This document shows positions 40,738 through 50,603 of a DNA stretch of 64,000 nt, one piece after another. Each line of letters starts with the position of its first letter. Position 1 is the stretch's first letter. The position numbers and the translations under genes are program-made. The notes under the pieces are model-generated. The model was not told where the DNA came from. It did no database searches and saw only the letters and a list, made by a program, of their open reading frames with translations. The DNA lies in assembly GCF_000340435.2 (NCBI RefSeq), contig NZ_CP011883.2, positions 4,138,687 to 4,202,686 on the forward strand. Direction: 5' to 3'. The stretch comes from Mycobacterium haemophilum DSM 44634 (GTDB lineage: Bacteria; Actinomycetota; Actinomycetes; Mycobacteriales; Mycobacteriaceae).

Positions 40738-41847
40738 ATGGCCAACGCCAAGTCACCTGCCGAACCGGCAGTGCTGGTCGTGCACAGCGGCGAAACGTCG
40801 CACGCGATCGAGCCCGGCCGTGGCGTCGTGACCATCGGACGCGAGCCGCAGGCGGGTGTGCAGATCGACGATCCACGCATCTCCCAAGAGCATCTGCGGG
40901 CGGAATCTTCCGATGGGCAATGGCGGATCGTCGACAGCAGCCCGAATGGCATGTTCGTCGACGGATTACGGAAGACGTCTGTGACGGTCACCGACAAGAC
41001 CGTCGTCCGGTTCGGGAACCCCACTTCCGGCAAGGCGCTGACGTTTGAACTCGTCAAGCCGCCCACACACGATGGCCAGCCCGCTGAGGACTCGGACGAT
41101 ATGAGCAACTCCGCAGCCAACGAGCAGGATCCAGGTTTAGCTCGGGCCGGAGCGGCCGCTGCTGCACGCCGTCGTGAACTCGACATCAGTCAGCGCAGCC
41201 TCGCAGCCGACGGGGTCATCAATGCGGGCGCACTCATCGCCTTTGAAAAGGGCCGCAGTTGGCCTCGCGAACGAACCCGGGCCAAGCTTGAAGAGGTCCT
41301 GCAGTGGCCCGCCGGGACGATCGCGCGGATCCGGCAGGGCGAGCCGGCCACCGGCGAAACACGCACCCCATCGCCGCGTCCCGACGGCCCCACCTCCGAT
41401 GCCCCGGCGCCTGACGGCCCGGCGTCGCTGATCGCGCAGGCGGTCACTGCTGCCGTAGACGGCTGCAGCCTGGCGATCGCCGCGTTGCCGCCGACCGATG
41501 ATCCGCAGTTCACCGAACGAGCAGCCCCAATCCTTGCTGATTTACGCCAGCTCGAGGCGATTGCCGTCCGCGCAACCCGCATCAGTCGGATTACCCCGGA
41601 ATTGCTCAAGGCGCTGGGCGCGGTCCGCCGTCACCACGACGAGCTGATGCGGCGCGGGGCGACCGCCCCAGGCGCCACTCTGGCCCAGCGCCTATATGCG
41701 GCCCGGCGGCGGGCCAACCTTTCGGCCCGCGAGACTGCACAAGCAGCCGGCGTCGCAGAAGAGCTCATCGTCCGCGCAGAAGCTGAGGAAGCTTTACCCG
41801 CCAGCGCCGTCGATGCCATCGAAGCGCTGCTGAGCCAGATCAATTGA
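40738..41847 (+). CDS. FHA-domain protein with two helix-turn-helix-like regions (Rv3863-like)
   Basis: The FHA domain covers about residues 10-100: VTIGREPQAGVQIDDPRISQEHLRAE and NGMFVDGLRK give the phosphothreonine-binding Arg, Ser and Asn residues. Two XRE-like segments follow: AAAAARRRELDISQRSLAADGVI and QRLYAARRRANLSARETAQAAGV, near residues 140 and 335. FHA proteins are common targets or readers of Ser/Thr kinases, so a phospho-dependent regulator is likely. The ATG at 40738 has GAGGAA upstream and is preferred. An in-frame ATG at 40678 gives 20 more residues. Confidence 0.82.
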   Translation: MANAKSPAEPAVLVVHSGETSHAIEPGRGVVTIGREPQAGVQIDDPRISQEHLRAESSDGQWRIVDSSPNGMFVDGLRKTSVTVTDKTVVRFGNPTSGKALTFELVKPPTHDGQPAEDSDDMSNSAANEQDPGLARAGAAAAARRRELDISQRSLAADGVINAGALIAFEKGRSWPRERTRAKLEEVLQWPAGTIARIRQGEPATGETRTPSPRPDGPTSDAPAPDGPASLIAQAVTAAVDGCSLAIAALPPTDDPQFTERAAPILADLRQLEAIAVRATRISRITPELLKALGAVRRHHDELMRRGATAPGATLAQRLYAARRRANLSARETAQAAGVAEELIVRAEAEEALPASAVDAIEALLSQIN

Positions 41848-42079
41848 GGCGGACTCCGGGACACCACACCCAAGCGCCGTGCAGCCCCACGGTTCGCCGC
41901 CGACGTCGATGTCGTCGCGACGCTTTGTGCTCTCCACCCGCTTAGTTGTCGAAATCGCTCGTCTAACCCAGAAATTCGTGCACGAACCCCCCGGGGTGCG
42001 CTGCTAAGCTCAATGTGCGGTGCAAAGGTGCACATAAAGTGACAGTGCACAGGATCAGCGAGTGTAAGGAAGCGCTTAA

Positions 42080-43390
42080 ATGTCGGGAAGCGGAATTTGC
42101 GATAGAACAATTGGTACCATTTCCGGCTTGTTGCTAATGCTTGGTGAGGGCATCCCCGACCCAGGCGATGTCTTCAAAGCCCCTTCGTCTATGTTCACGT
42201 CAATCGCCACCGAGATCGGCAAGGCTGTTCCCGGTATGGACTGGGTCGGCAAGGCCGCGGATGCCTATTCCGCTCAGAATCTCGCCAACCAGCTTCGCGC
42301 GCAGACGATGAGCCAGGTCGACAGATTGACCAACAACTTTGTGTCGAATCAGGCCGAATACGTCACTAACACCCGCAAGGTCCTGAACGCCATGAAGAGC
42401 ATGGTTCAGGGAACGCGCAAGGCGTGCAAATGGCTTGAAGACCATCTATGGCTCGTCGGCGATGCGGCTTCGTATGCGATCGCCATTCCCGCCTGCGGCC
42501 TTGCGATGGCGGTCGTCGGTGGCGCCATGCTCTATTTGACGATCATGACCCTGGTCAACACGACCAATCTGCAGGGAGTGCTGGGCAACTTGCTCGACAT
42601 GATCGCGAGCTTGCCGAAGGACTTGCTCAACTTGATTCCCGGGCTGATCGACTGGATTGGTGGCTTGATACCCAACATCCCCGGCATCTGGCCGCCAAAC
42701 TTCAACATCCCCGACTGGTCAGACTGGATCCCCAAGATGCCCGACTTCAAATGGCCCGACCTCCCGAGCTTCCCGGGCTTCCCGGACTTTAAGTGGCCTG
42801 ACCTCCCCGGATTCCCGGACTTTAAGTGGCCCGACCTCCCCGGCTTCCCGGACTTCGAGTTCCCAGACTTCAATATTCCCGGTTTCCCCAGTTTGCCCGG
42901 CATCATTCCCGGTTTCCCCAGCTTGCCCGGCATGCCGAGCTTGCCCAACTTGTTCCCTGGCTTGCCGAGCTTGCCCGACTTGTTCGGCAACATCGGCAAG
43001 TTGCCCCAATGGGGTGATTTCGCCAAGTTGCCCGACTTCTTGGGCGGCATATTCGGCACGCCCTCGTTGAATTTTGCCAACGTGATCCCGCTTAACCAGC
43101 TGCCAGCGATGAGCCAGCTGACGGCAACCCTGGGTCAGTTGACTCAACTCACCGGGAGCGGCGGGGGCTTGCAACTCGCCCAATCAGCCGGCTCAATGGC
43201 CGGTTCGCAAGCCGGCTCGCTCGTCTCGCAAACCTCGCAAGGGGGACAGCAGCAAGGCACCCTCGTCAGCGACGTCAAGAAGGACGACGAAGAAGAGGGC
43301 GCCGGTGCGGGCACAGCCGGTGCGGAGCGCGCTCCGATCCAGGCGACCGGTGGGGGCACCACCGGAGAGACGGGTGGACGCGTCCTGTGA
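42080..43390 (+). CDS. espE: ESX-1 secretion-associated protein EspE
   Basis: The 436-residue protein is similar to Rv3864. It starts GSGICDRTIGTISGLLLMLGEGIPDPGDVF, with a helical N-terminal part and the motif WVGKAADAY typical of Esp/WXG-like helices. A hydrophobic hairpin is at about 130-165 (AIAIPACGLAMAVVGGAMLYLTIMTL). The middle is a Pro/Phe/Trp repeat region, and the C terminus is polar and acidic (SDVKKDDEEEGAG). EspE is an ESX-1 substrate or cell-surface protein in M. marinum. The ATG at 42080 has AAGGA upstream. The 232 bases before it hold the operon promoter. Confidence 0.92.
   Translation: MSGSGICDRTIGTISGLLLMLGEGIPDPGDVFKAPSSMFTSIATEIGKAVPGMDWVGKAADAYSAQNLANQLRAQTMSQVDRLTNNFVSNQAEYVTNTRKVLNAMKSMVQGTRKACKWLEDHLWLVGDAASYAIAIPACGLAMAVVGGAMLYLTIMTLVNTTNLQGVLGNLLDMIASLPKDLLNLIPGLIDWIGGLIPNIPGIWPPNFNIPDWSDWIPKMPDFKWPDLPSFPGFPDFKWPDLPGFPDFKWPDLPGFPDFEFPDFNIPGFPSLPGIIPGFPSLPGMPSLPNLFPGLPSLPDLFGNIGKLPQWGDFAKLPDFLGGIFGTPSLNFANVIPLNQLPAMSQLTATLGQLTQLTGSGGGLQLAQSAGSMAGSQAGSLVSQTSQGGQQQGTLVSDVKKDDEEEGAGAGTAGAERAPIQATGGGTTGETGGRVL
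42743..42850 (+). repeat. 33-bp tandem repeats inside espE
   Basis: Units starting at 42743 (42 bases), 42785 and 42818 (33 bases each) encode FKWPDLPSFPGFPD once and FKWPDLPGFPD twice. The two 33-base units differ at only two or three bases, so they are recent duplications. Confidence 0.85.
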
Positions 43391-43481
43391 CGCCGTCGGC
43401 GACCTCACGCCTAACGGGCAAAAACCCTAGCGGGCCAAGACCATAACAAGTAGAAAACGTACCTAGAGGAGGAGATAACTC

Positions 43482-43796
43482 ATGACAACGATTCTGGGCG
43501 TCATCCCGTCATGGCTGCAGACACTGGGCGGGATGCAAAACACCATCTCGGGCGATGTCAAAACCGCGACCGGGAAAGTCACGGGAATCAGCCAACGAGT
43601 CTCGCAGACGCACGGGTCATACACTTCACAATTCAACAATGTGCTGGCCACGCTAGAGACCACCCGCAACCAGGCAGGCACCGGCGTCGCAGGGGTTTCC
43701 AGCTCGCTTGGCTCGAGTCTGCTGCAGGCCGCTGCCGCCTACCTGAATACCGATATATTTGGCGGCCAGACGCTCAACAAGACGGTTAATATGTGA
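43482..43796 (+). CDS. espF: ESX-1 secretion-associated protein EspF
   Basis: The 104-residue protein starts TTILGVIPSWLQTLGGMQNTISGDVKTATGKV and has HGSYTSQFNNVL and ATLETTRNQAGTGVAGVSSSL, the pattern of EspF (Rv3865) and the related EspC. It is a helical WXG100-size substrate, likely to pair with EspE as EspC pairs with EspA. The ATG has GGAGGAG upstream. Its stop overlaps the GTG of espG1 by three bases (GTGA). Confidence 0.92.
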   Translation: MTTILGVIPSWLQTLGGMQNTISGDVKTATGKVTGISQRVSQTHGSYTSQFNNVLATLETTRNQAGTGVAGVSSSLGSSLLQAAAAYLNTDIFGGQTLNKTVNM

Positions 43797-44638
43797 CTAT
43801 GTCCGGTCCGCTGGCTTCCAGTCGCGCGGGCCGCGTCAATGATGTGGTCGGCGTCGAGATGACTATCGACGGTGCGTTGGTGGTCGCGGACCGGTTGCAT
43901 CTCGTAGATTTCCCTACGGCACTCGGGATACGGGTCAATATTCCTCAACAGGAACTACGAGCCGTCGTCTGGGAACAGGTGCAACGTGACCTCACCGCCC
44001 AGGGAATCCTGGACGCTCACGGCCAACCTCACCCCACGGTCGCGGCGATGTTAGATACGCTTAGCCGCCCGGACCGGGCGTTGGAGGCTCGGTGGTGGCG
44101 TCGCAATGTTGGCAACATCATGGTGCGCTTTGTTGTGTGCCGCAAGGGCGACCGCCATGTCATCGCAGCGCGCGACGGTGACATGCTGGTGTTACAGCTA
44201 GTGGCTCCCAAGGTCGGCCTGGCGGGCATGGTGACCACCGTGCTGGGCCCCGCAGAACCCGCAAATGTCCAGCCGCTGACCGGCATCGCCAGCAAACTGG
44301 CCGAGTGCAGAACCGCGGCCCAGCTGGTCCGGCAAGGTGTCGAACCAAGCTCGGCCCGCATCTACGCCGAGATCGTCGCGAACCCGTCCAGCTGGGTGGA
44401 GATCATCGCTACTCAACGCCACCCGGGAGGCACGACGACACACACGGACGCGGCTGCAGGGGTCCTCGACTCGGCACAGGGCAGGTTGGTGTCGCTGCCC
44501 CGCCACGTTGGCGGCGAACTGTACGGGAGCTTCCTCCCGGGCACTCAGCAAAATCTACAGGTCGCCTTAGACAGCTTGATGGAGCTCCTGCCAGCGGGTT
44601 CCTGGTTAGATCGCGCTAACGCCGCCTTCCGACGCTAA
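43793..44638 (+). CDS. espG1: ESX-1 chaperone EspG1
   Basis: EspG1 binds the PPE partner of PE/PPE pairs in the cytosol and keeps it soluble for ESX-1. The 281-residue chain has VVGVEMTIDGALVVADRLHLVDFPTALGIR, VVWEQVQRDLTAQG, ARWWRRNVG, and ends in LLPAGSWLDRAN. The GTG at 43793 overlaps espF; the ATG at 43799 is an alternative. In this genome its ESX-1 PE partner is broken while PPE68 is kept, so it can still bind PPE68. Confidence 0.93.
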   Translation: MTMSGPLASSRAGRVNDVVGVEMTIDGALVVADRLHLVDFPTALGIRVNIPQQELRAVVWEQVQRDLTAQGILDAHGQPHPTVAAMLDTLSRPDRALEARWWRRNVGNIMVRFVVCRKGDRHVIAARDGDMLVLQLVAPKVGLAGMVTTVLGPAEPANVQPLTGIASKLAECRTAAQLVRQGVEPSSARIYAEIVANPSSWVEIIATQRHPGGTTTHTDAAAGVLDSAQGRLVSLPRHVGGELYGSFLPGTQQNLQVALDSLMELLPAGSWLDRANAAFRR

Positions 44639-44684
44639 CTTCCCCCTCACTCCTCGCGCTACGACTTTAGAAAGGGACGCCACA

Positions 44685-45206
44685 GTGAACCTGCCCGGGA
44701 ATGACGACGACGACAACGACCTGTCGGCCCTGGATTTTTACAGCACCGACCGCGGCCACGAGTCGTCGTCTTTCGACGCGCTCGATGGTTACGCGCCAAC
44801 CGAGCCCGAGGCCACTGAAGACGACGACCTCGATGTTCTCCAATCTCTGACTGAGCCAGAGGAAGAGATTGAAGTCGACCTATTCACGGTGACCAACCCC
44901 GCCAAATCGGTATCGGTATCGGCGCTCATGGACGGCAGAGTCCACCAAGTCAAGCTGTCGGACAAAGCGACTCGCATGGGCGAAACGAAACTCGCGGAAG
45001 AGATCTTTGTCCTGGCGAGCTTGGCTCGGCAGAAAGCGCGAGCTGCCCAGTACACCTACATGCTCGACAACCTCGAAGGCGACGAAGAAAGCACGGCCGC
45101 CATCCGTGAACTCGTAGGGCTGACCCTGAATTTGCCAACGCCGGAGCAGGCGGCCGCGGAAGAAGAAGAGGTGTTCGCCACCCGATACTTCGGCGAAAAT
45201 GATTGA
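44685..45206 (+). CDS. espH: ESX-1 secretion-associated protein EspH
   Basis: The 173-residue, highly acidic protein opens with DDDDNDLSALDFYSTDRGHESS and contains ESLTEPEEEIEV-like acidic runs, then a compact C-terminal domain (VHQVKLSDKATRMGETKLAEEI, VLASLARQKARAAQYTYML). This matches EspH (Rv3867), a regulator or factor needed for some ESX-1 substrates in M. marinum. The GTG start has AAAGGGA upstream. It overlaps eccA1 by eight bases. Confidence 0.9.
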   Translation: MNLPGNDDDDNDLSALDFYSTDRGHESSSFDALDGYAPTEPEATEDDDLDVLQSLTEPEEEIEVDLFTVTNPAKSVSVSALMDGRVHQVKLSDKATRMGETKLAEEIFVLASLARQKARAAQYTYMLDNLEGDEESTAAIRELVGLTLNLPTPEQAAAEEEEVFATRYFGEND

Positions 45207-46920
45207 TCGCCTGGGCAGCCTCTTCGAAAGCGCCGCCGGCATGTTGCCGATGTCGGAGGCGCGATCGTTGGAGCTGTTCACCGAGATCACGAATTACGAC
45301 GAAGCTGCCTGCGATGCATGGATCGGCCGGATCCGCTGCGGCGACACCGACCGGGTGACACTGTTTCGCGCCTGGTATTCGCGCAGGAACTTCGGGCAGT
45401 TGTCGGGGTCCGTCCAGATCCCGATGACCACCCTCAACGCCAGGGTCCCCATCGGGGGCCTATATGGCGACATCACCTACCCGGTTACGTCGCCGCTGGC
45501 TATCACCATGGGTTTCGCCGCGTGCGAAGCGGCGCAAGGTAACTTCGCCGACGCCATGGAGGCGATTGATGCCACTCCGGTCACCGGTTCCGAACACCTC
45601 GTGGCGTGGCTCAAGGCGGTGGTCTACGGCGCAGCCGAACGATGGACCGACGTGATCGACGAAGTCAAGGGCGCCGGGAAGTGGCCAGACAAGTTCCTGG
45701 CTGGCGCCGCTGGTGTCGCGCATGGGGTGGCCGCGGCCAACCTCGGCTTGTTCACCGAGGCCGAACGTCGACTCACCGAGGCGAATGACTCGCCGGCTGG
45801 CGAAGCGTGTGCCCGCTCCATCGCGTGGTATCTGGCGATGGCACGGCGCAGCCAGGGCAATGAAGACGCCGCGGTGGCGCTGCTGGAGTGGTTGCAGACC
45901 ACCCACCCGGACGCCAAAGTATCTGCGGCGCTAAAGGATCCGTCGTACCGCCTGAAGACGACGACTGCCGAACAGATAGCCGCCCGCGCGGATCCTTGGG
46001 ATCCGGGCAGTGTCGTGGCCGACCACTCCGATCGAGAGAGACTGCTCGCCCAGGCGCAGGCCGAGCTGGACCGGCAGATTGGGCTCACCAGGGTTAAAAC
46101 CCAGATCGAGAGGTACCGCGCCGCGACGATGATGGCGAGGGTTCGCGCTGCCAAAGGCATGAAGGTCGCGCAACCGAGCAAACATATGATTTTCACCGGG
46201 CCACCCGGTACTGGCAAGACCACTATCGCGCGGGTGGTGGCCAATATCCTGGCCGGATTGGGCGTCATCTCGGAACCAAAGCTTGTCGAAACGTCGCGCA
46301 AAGATTTCGTCGCCGAATACGAGGGGCAGTCGGCGGTCAAGACCGCCAAGACAATCGATCTTGCCCTCGGCGGCGTGCTGTTCATCGACGAGGCCTACGC
46401 GCTGGTGCAGGAACGGGACGGGCGCACGGACCCGTTCGGACAAGAGGCGCTGGACACCCTGCTGGCGCGGATGGAAAACGACCGCGATCGACTGGTGGTG
46501 ATCATCGCCGGCTACAGCTCCGATATCGATCGGCTGCTGGAAACCAATGAAGGTCTGCGATCGCGCTTCGCGACTCGAATCGAATTCGATACCTATTCCC
46601 CTGAAGAGCTTCTCGAGATCGCAAAAGTCATTGCAACTGCTGCCGATTCATCGTTGAGTGCGGAAGCGAGCGATAACCTGCTGGAGGCGGCCAAGCAGCT
46701 CGCCCAGCGGACATTGCGCGGCCGACCTGCCCTCGACGTTGCCGGCAACGGCCGCTACGCGCGACAATTGGTGGAAGCCGCTGAACAGTGTCGTGATATG
46801 CGGCTGGCTCAGGGCCTCGACATCGAGCAACTGGACGTGGACCGACTGCAGGAGATCAACGGCTCAGACATGGCCGAGGCGATCGCCACGGTGCACGCGC
46901 ACCTCAACATGAGAGAGTGA
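45199..46920 (+). CDS. eccA1: ESX-1 AAA+ ATPase EccA1
   Basis: The 573-residue protein has an N-terminal TPR-like region (about residues 1-270; repeated Ala-rich helices) and a C-terminal AAA+ (CbbX-type) domain. The Walker A motif is FTGPPGTGKTTIARV near residue 332 and Walker B is GGVLFIDEAYALV. The arginine finger and sensor lie in EGLRSRFATRIEF. EccA1 acts in the cytosol on ESX-1 substrates such as EspC or PPE proteins. It is the same length as in M. tuberculosis. Confidence 0.95.
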   Translation: MIDRLGSLFESAAGMLPMSEARSLELFTEITNYDEAACDAWIGRIRCGDTDRVTLFRAWYSRRNFGQLSGSVQIPMTTLNARVPIGGLYGDITYPVTSPLAITMGFAACEAAQGNFADAMEAIDATPVTGSEHLVAWLKAVVYGAAERWTDVIDEVKGAGKWPDKFLAGAAGVAHGVAAANLGLFTEAERRLTEANDSPAGEACARSIAWYLAMARRSQGNEDAAVALLEWLQTTHPDAKVSAALKDPSYRLKTTTAEQIAARADPWDPGSVVADHSDRERLLAQAQAELDRQIGLTRVKTQIERYRAATMMARVRAAKGMKVAQPSKHMIFTGPPGTGKTTIARVVANILAGLGVISEPKLVETSRKDFVAEYEGQSAVKTAKTIDLALGGVLFIDEAYALVQERDGRTDPFGQEALDTLLARMENDRDRLVVIIAGYSSDIDRLLETNEGLRSRFATRIEFDTYSPEELLEIAKVIATAADSSLSAEASDNLLEAAKQLAQRTLRGRPALDVAGNGRYARQLVEAAEQCRDMRLAQGLDIEQLDVDRLQEINGSDMAEAIATVHAHLNMRE

Positions 46921-46923
46921 ACC

Positions 46924-48369
46924 ATGGGGCTTCGCCTGACCACCAAGGTTCAGGTCAGCGGCTGGCGCTTCCTGCTTCGCCGAGTTGAGCATGCCATCGT
47001 GCGGCGCGACACCCGGATGTTCGACGATCCGCTGCAGTTCTACAGTCGCTCGATCGCGCTTGGCATCGTCGTCGCGGTTGCGATCCTGATAGGCGCCGTG
47101 CTGCTGGCATACTTCAAACCACAGGGCAAGCTGGGGGCCAGCACCCTGCTCACCGACCGGGCGACCAATCAGCTCTACGTGCTCTTGTCCGGGCAGTTGC
47201 ATCCCGTCTACAACTTGACCTCGGCGCGGCTGGCGTTGGGCAACCCGGCCTACCCCGCTGCCGTGAAGTCCAGCGAATTGACCAAGCTGCCCATGGGCCA
47301 GACCATCGGAATCCCCGGTGCGCCCTATGCCACGCCTGTTTCAGGGGATTCCTTGTCAACCTGGACATTGTGCGACACCGTCACCAGGGCCGAGAGCGAG
47401 TCGCCGTCGGTGCAGACGTCGGTGATAGTACGGCCACTGCAGATCGACCCTGCGATAGATCCACTGCAGCCCAGCGAGGCGCTGCTGGCGTCCTACCAGG
47501 GCAAAACGTGGCTTGTTGACTTAAAGGGGCGGCATTACATCGATTTGTCCGACCGGGCCCTCACCTCGGCCGTGGGCATACCGGTAAACATTAAGCCGAC
47601 CCCCCTCTCTGAGGGCCTGTTCAACGCGCTGCCCGATGTCGGCAAGTGGGAGCTGCCGCCGATTCCTGACACCGGAGCACCCAACTCGCTGGGGTTATCC
47701 CCAGACCTCGTGATCGGGTCGGTGTTCCAAATCCACACTGACAAAGGCCCGCAATACTACGTGGTGCTGTCCGACGGCATCGCGCAGGTGAATGCCACCA
47801 CCGCTGCCGCGTTGCGCGCTACTCAGTCGCACGGACTGATAGCGCCTCCTTCACTCGTGCCGAGCGTGGTCGTCCAAATTCCCGAACGGGTCTACAGCTC
47901 ACCGCTGCCCGATGAACCACTCAAGATGGTGGTCCGGGGTGACCAGCCCACGCTGTGTTGGGCATGGGAACGCAGAGCCGGCGATCAGGCGCCGAAGACA
48001 ACCGTGTTGATTGGTCGGCATCTGCCGCTACTGACGTCGGCCATGGGCACCGGTATCAAGCAGATTCGTGGGACAGCAACCGTTTATATCGATGGCGGCA
48101 GATACGTGGCGCTGCAGTCTCCAGATCCCCGGTACGGCGAATCCCTGTACTACGTCGACCCAGAAGGGGTGCGTTACGGCCTGGCGGACGCGGAAGCAGC
48201 GAAGGCGCTGGGCCTGGCGTCGCCGCAGACCGCGCCCTGGGAGATCGTCCGTCTCCTGGTGGAGGGTCCGGTGCTGTCCAGAGCCGCGGCTCTGCTCGAG
48301 CACGACACACTGCCCGCTGACCCAAGCCCCCGGAAAGTACCAGCAGGAACCCCCGGAGCGAGTTCATGA
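46924..48369 (+). CDS. eccB1: ESX-1 membrane component EccB1
   Basis: The 481-residue protein has one transmembrane segment near residue 42 (SIALGIVVAVAILIGAVLLAYF) and a large periplasmic domain with repeats, as in the EccB family. Two conserved Cys (WTLCDTV and QPTLCWAWE) form the known disulfide. It forms the core complex with EccC, EccD and EccE. It starts four bases after eccA1 and overlaps eccCa1 by four bases (ATGA). Confidence 0.95.
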   Translation: MGLRLTTKVQVSGWRFLLRRVEHAIVRRDTRMFDDPLQFYSRSIALGIVVAVAILIGAVLLAYFKPQGKLGASTLLTDRATNQLYVLLSGQLHPVYNLTSARLALGNPAYPAAVKSSELTKLPMGQTIGIPGAPYATPVSGDSLSTWTLCDTVTRAESESPSVQTSVIVRPLQIDPAIDPLQPSEALLASYQGKTWLVDLKGRHYIDLSDRALTSAVGIPVNIKPTPLSEGLFNALPDVGKWELPPIPDTGAPNSLGLSPDLVIGSVFQIHTDKGPQYYVVLSDGIAQVNATTAAALRATQSHGLIAPPSLVPSVVVQIPERVYSSPLPDEPLKMVVRGDQPTLCWAWERRAGDQAPKTTVLIGRHLPLLTSAMGTGIKQIRGTATVYIDGGRYVALQSPDPRYGESLYYVDPEGVRYGLADAEAAKALGLASPQTAPWEIVRLLVEGPVLSRAAALLEHDTLPADPSPRKVPAGTPGASS

Positions 48370-50603
48370 CGACGAAAAAGTTCACCCCAACTATCACCCG
48401 CGGCCCGCGATTGACGCCGGGCGAGATCAGCCTTACGCCGCCCGATGACCTCGGTCTCGAAATCCCACCATCGGGTATGCAGAAGGTCCTTCCCTATGTG
48501 ATGGGCGGCTGCATGGTCGGCATGATCGCGATCATGGTGGTTGGCGGCACCAAGCAGCTCTCGCCGTACATGCTGATGATGCCGATGATGATGGTCATGA
48601 TGATGGTCGGTGGTATGGCCGGCGGCGGTGGCGGTGGCAAAAAGGTGCCTGAGATCAACGCCGACCGCAAGGAGTACCTGCGTTATCTGGCCGGACTACG
48701 CGCCCGGGTGACCTCCTCGGCCGCCTCGCAGGTGGCGTTCTTCAGTTATCACGCGCCCCATCCCCAAGATCTGCTGTCGATCGTGGGCACCCAGCGGCAG
48801 TGGTCACGGCCGGCGAACGCCGACTTCTACGCAGCTACCCGCATCGGTGTCGGCGACCAGCCCGCCGTGGACCGATTGTTGAAGCCGGCTGTCGGCGGGG
48901 AGCTGGCGGCTAGCGGTGCAGCGCCTCAGCCGTTCCTGGAACCGGTCAGCCACATGTGGGTGGTCAAATTTTTGCGGACCCACGGGCTGGTGCATGACTG
49001 CCCGAAATTGCTGCAGCTGCGCACATTTCCGACAATCGCTGTCGGCGGAGACACGGCTGGGGCAGCCGGATTGCTGACCGCGATGATCTGTCACCTGGCC
49101 GTGTTTCATCCGCCGGACCTGCTGCAAATCCGGGTTCTCACCGAGGACCCCGACGATCCCGATTGGTCCTGGCTGAAATGGCTTCCGCACGTTCAGCACC
49201 CGACGGAGACCGACGCCGCCGGGCCGACCCGACTGATCTTCACCCGCAGTGACGGTCTGGCCGATCTGACGTCGCGCGGTCCGCATGCACCCGACTCGCT
49301 GCCCGGTGGCCCCTACGTCGTCCTCGTGGATCTGACCGGCGGCAAGGCAGGGTTCCCGCCCGACGGCAGGGCCGGTGTCACGGTAATCACACTCGGCAAT
49401 CACCGCGGCTCGACCTACCGCATCAGGGTCGGCGAGAACGGGACCGCCGACGACCGACTGCCTGGCCAGAGTTTCCGTCAAGTGACTTCGACCACCGACC
49501 GCCTCTCTACCGCGGAAGCCATCCGCATCGCTCGGAAGTTAGCCGGATGGTCGATCACCGGCACCATCCTCGATAAAACCTCGCGCGTGCAGAAAAAAGT
49601 GGCGACCGAATGGCACCAGCTGGTCGGTGCCAACACCGTCGAAGAGGTGCTACCGAGCCGCTGGCGGATGTACACCGACACTGACCGGGACCGCCTCAAG
49701 ATCCCGTTTGGTCACGAACTCAAGACCGGCAATATCATGTACCTAGATATCAAGGAAGGCGCCGAGTTCGGCGGCGGACCGCACGGCATGCTGATCGGGA
49801 CCACGGGGTCAGGAAAATCCGAATTCCTTCGGACCCTGATCTTGTCGTTGGTCGCAATGACGCACCCGGACCAGGTGAATCTCTTGCTTACCGACTTCAA
49901 AGGCGGTTCAACGTTCCTGGGAATGGAGAAGCTTCCACACACCGCTGCCGTGGTCACCAACATGGCCGAGGAAGCCGAACTGGTGAGCCGCATGGGTGAG
50001 GTGTTGACCGGCGAACTCGACCGCCGCCAGAACATCCTTCGACAGGCCGGCACGCTGGTCGGCGCGGCCGGCGCGCTCTCCGGAGTAGCCGAATACGAGA
50101 AGTACCGGGAACGGGGCGCCGACCTCGCACCGCTACCAACGCTTTTCGTCGTCGTCGACGAGTTCGCCGAGTTGCTGCAAAGTCACCCCGACTTCATCGG
50201 ACTGTTCGACCGGATCTGCCGCGTCGGGCGGTCACTGCGCGTGCATCTGCTGCTGGCCACCCAGTCGCTGCAAACTGGAGGGGTGCGCATCGACAAACTA
50301 GAGCCCAACCTCACCTACCGCATCGCGTTGCGCACCACCAGCTCGGCGGAGTCCAAGGCGGTGATCGGAACCCCGGAAGCGCAGTACATCACCAACAAGG
50401 AAAGCGGTGTCGGGTTTCTCCGAGTTGGCATGGAAGACCCCGTCAAGTTCAGTTCCCTGTACACCGGTATCCCATTCATTCCGGCGATGGCAGCGGAAAC
50501 CAACGGTGACGGTAGTCCGTCTAGCCCACGGGCCAGCCGGAAAAAGGTGCATATCCACGAGTTCACCGCCGCTCCAATCCTCGAACCGGCGACGACGTCA
50601 TGA
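48366..50603 (+). CDS. eccCa1: ESX-1 FtsK/SpoIIIE ATPase, membrane half EccCa1
   Basis: The 745-residue protein has two transmembrane segments near residues 40-90 with an extremely Met-rich stretch (MLMMPMMMVMMMVGGMAGG). The DUF-type stalk domain follows, then one ATPase domain with Walker A GTTGSGKSEFLRTL near residue 477 and Walker B LFVVVDEFAELL. It is the membrane part of the split EccC; the partner EccCb1 brings two more ATPase domains. The stop is at the first MIRU unit, which forms the link to eccCb1. Confidence 0.95.
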   Translation: MTTKKFTPTITRGPRLTPGEISLTPPDDLGLEIPPSGMQKVLPYVMGGCMVGMIAIMVVGGTKQLSPYMLMMPMMMVMMMVGGMAGGGGGGKKVPEINADRKEYLRYLAGLRARVTSSAASQVAFFSYHAPHPQDLLSIVGTQRQWSRPANADFYAATRIGVGDQPAVDRLLKPAVGGELAASGAAPQPFLEPVSHMWVVKFLRTHGLVHDCPKLLQLRTFPTIAVGGDTAGAAGLLTAMICHLAVFHPPDLLQIRVLTEDPDDPDWSWLKWLPHVQHPTETDAAGPTRLIFTRSDGLADLTSRGPHAPDSLPGGPYVVLVDLTGGKAGFPPDGRAGVTVITLGNHRGSTYRIRVGENGTADDRLPGQSFRQVTSTTDRLSTAEAIRIARKLAGWSITGTILDKTSRVQKKVATEWHQLVGANTVEEVLPSRWRMYTDTDRDRLKIPFGHELKTGNIMYLDIKEGAEFGGGPHGMLIGTTGSGKSEFLRTLILSLVAMTHPDQVNLLLTDFKGGSTFLGMEKLPHTAAVVTNMAEEAELVSRMGEVLTGELDRRQNILRQAGTLVGAAGALSGVAEYEKYRERGADLAPLPTLFVVVDEFAELLQSHPDFIGLFDRICRVGRSLRVHLLLATQSLQTGGVRIDKLEPNLTYRIALRTTSSAESKAVIGTPEAQYITNKESGVGFLRVGMEDPVKFSSLYTGIPFIPAMAAETNGDGSPSSPRASRKKVHIHEFTAAPILEPATTS

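Noticed and set aside
42532..43080. Minus-strand GKLGKPG repeat protein opposite espE
   Set aside because: Antisense image of the espE proline repeats. espE has an operon position and family similarity.
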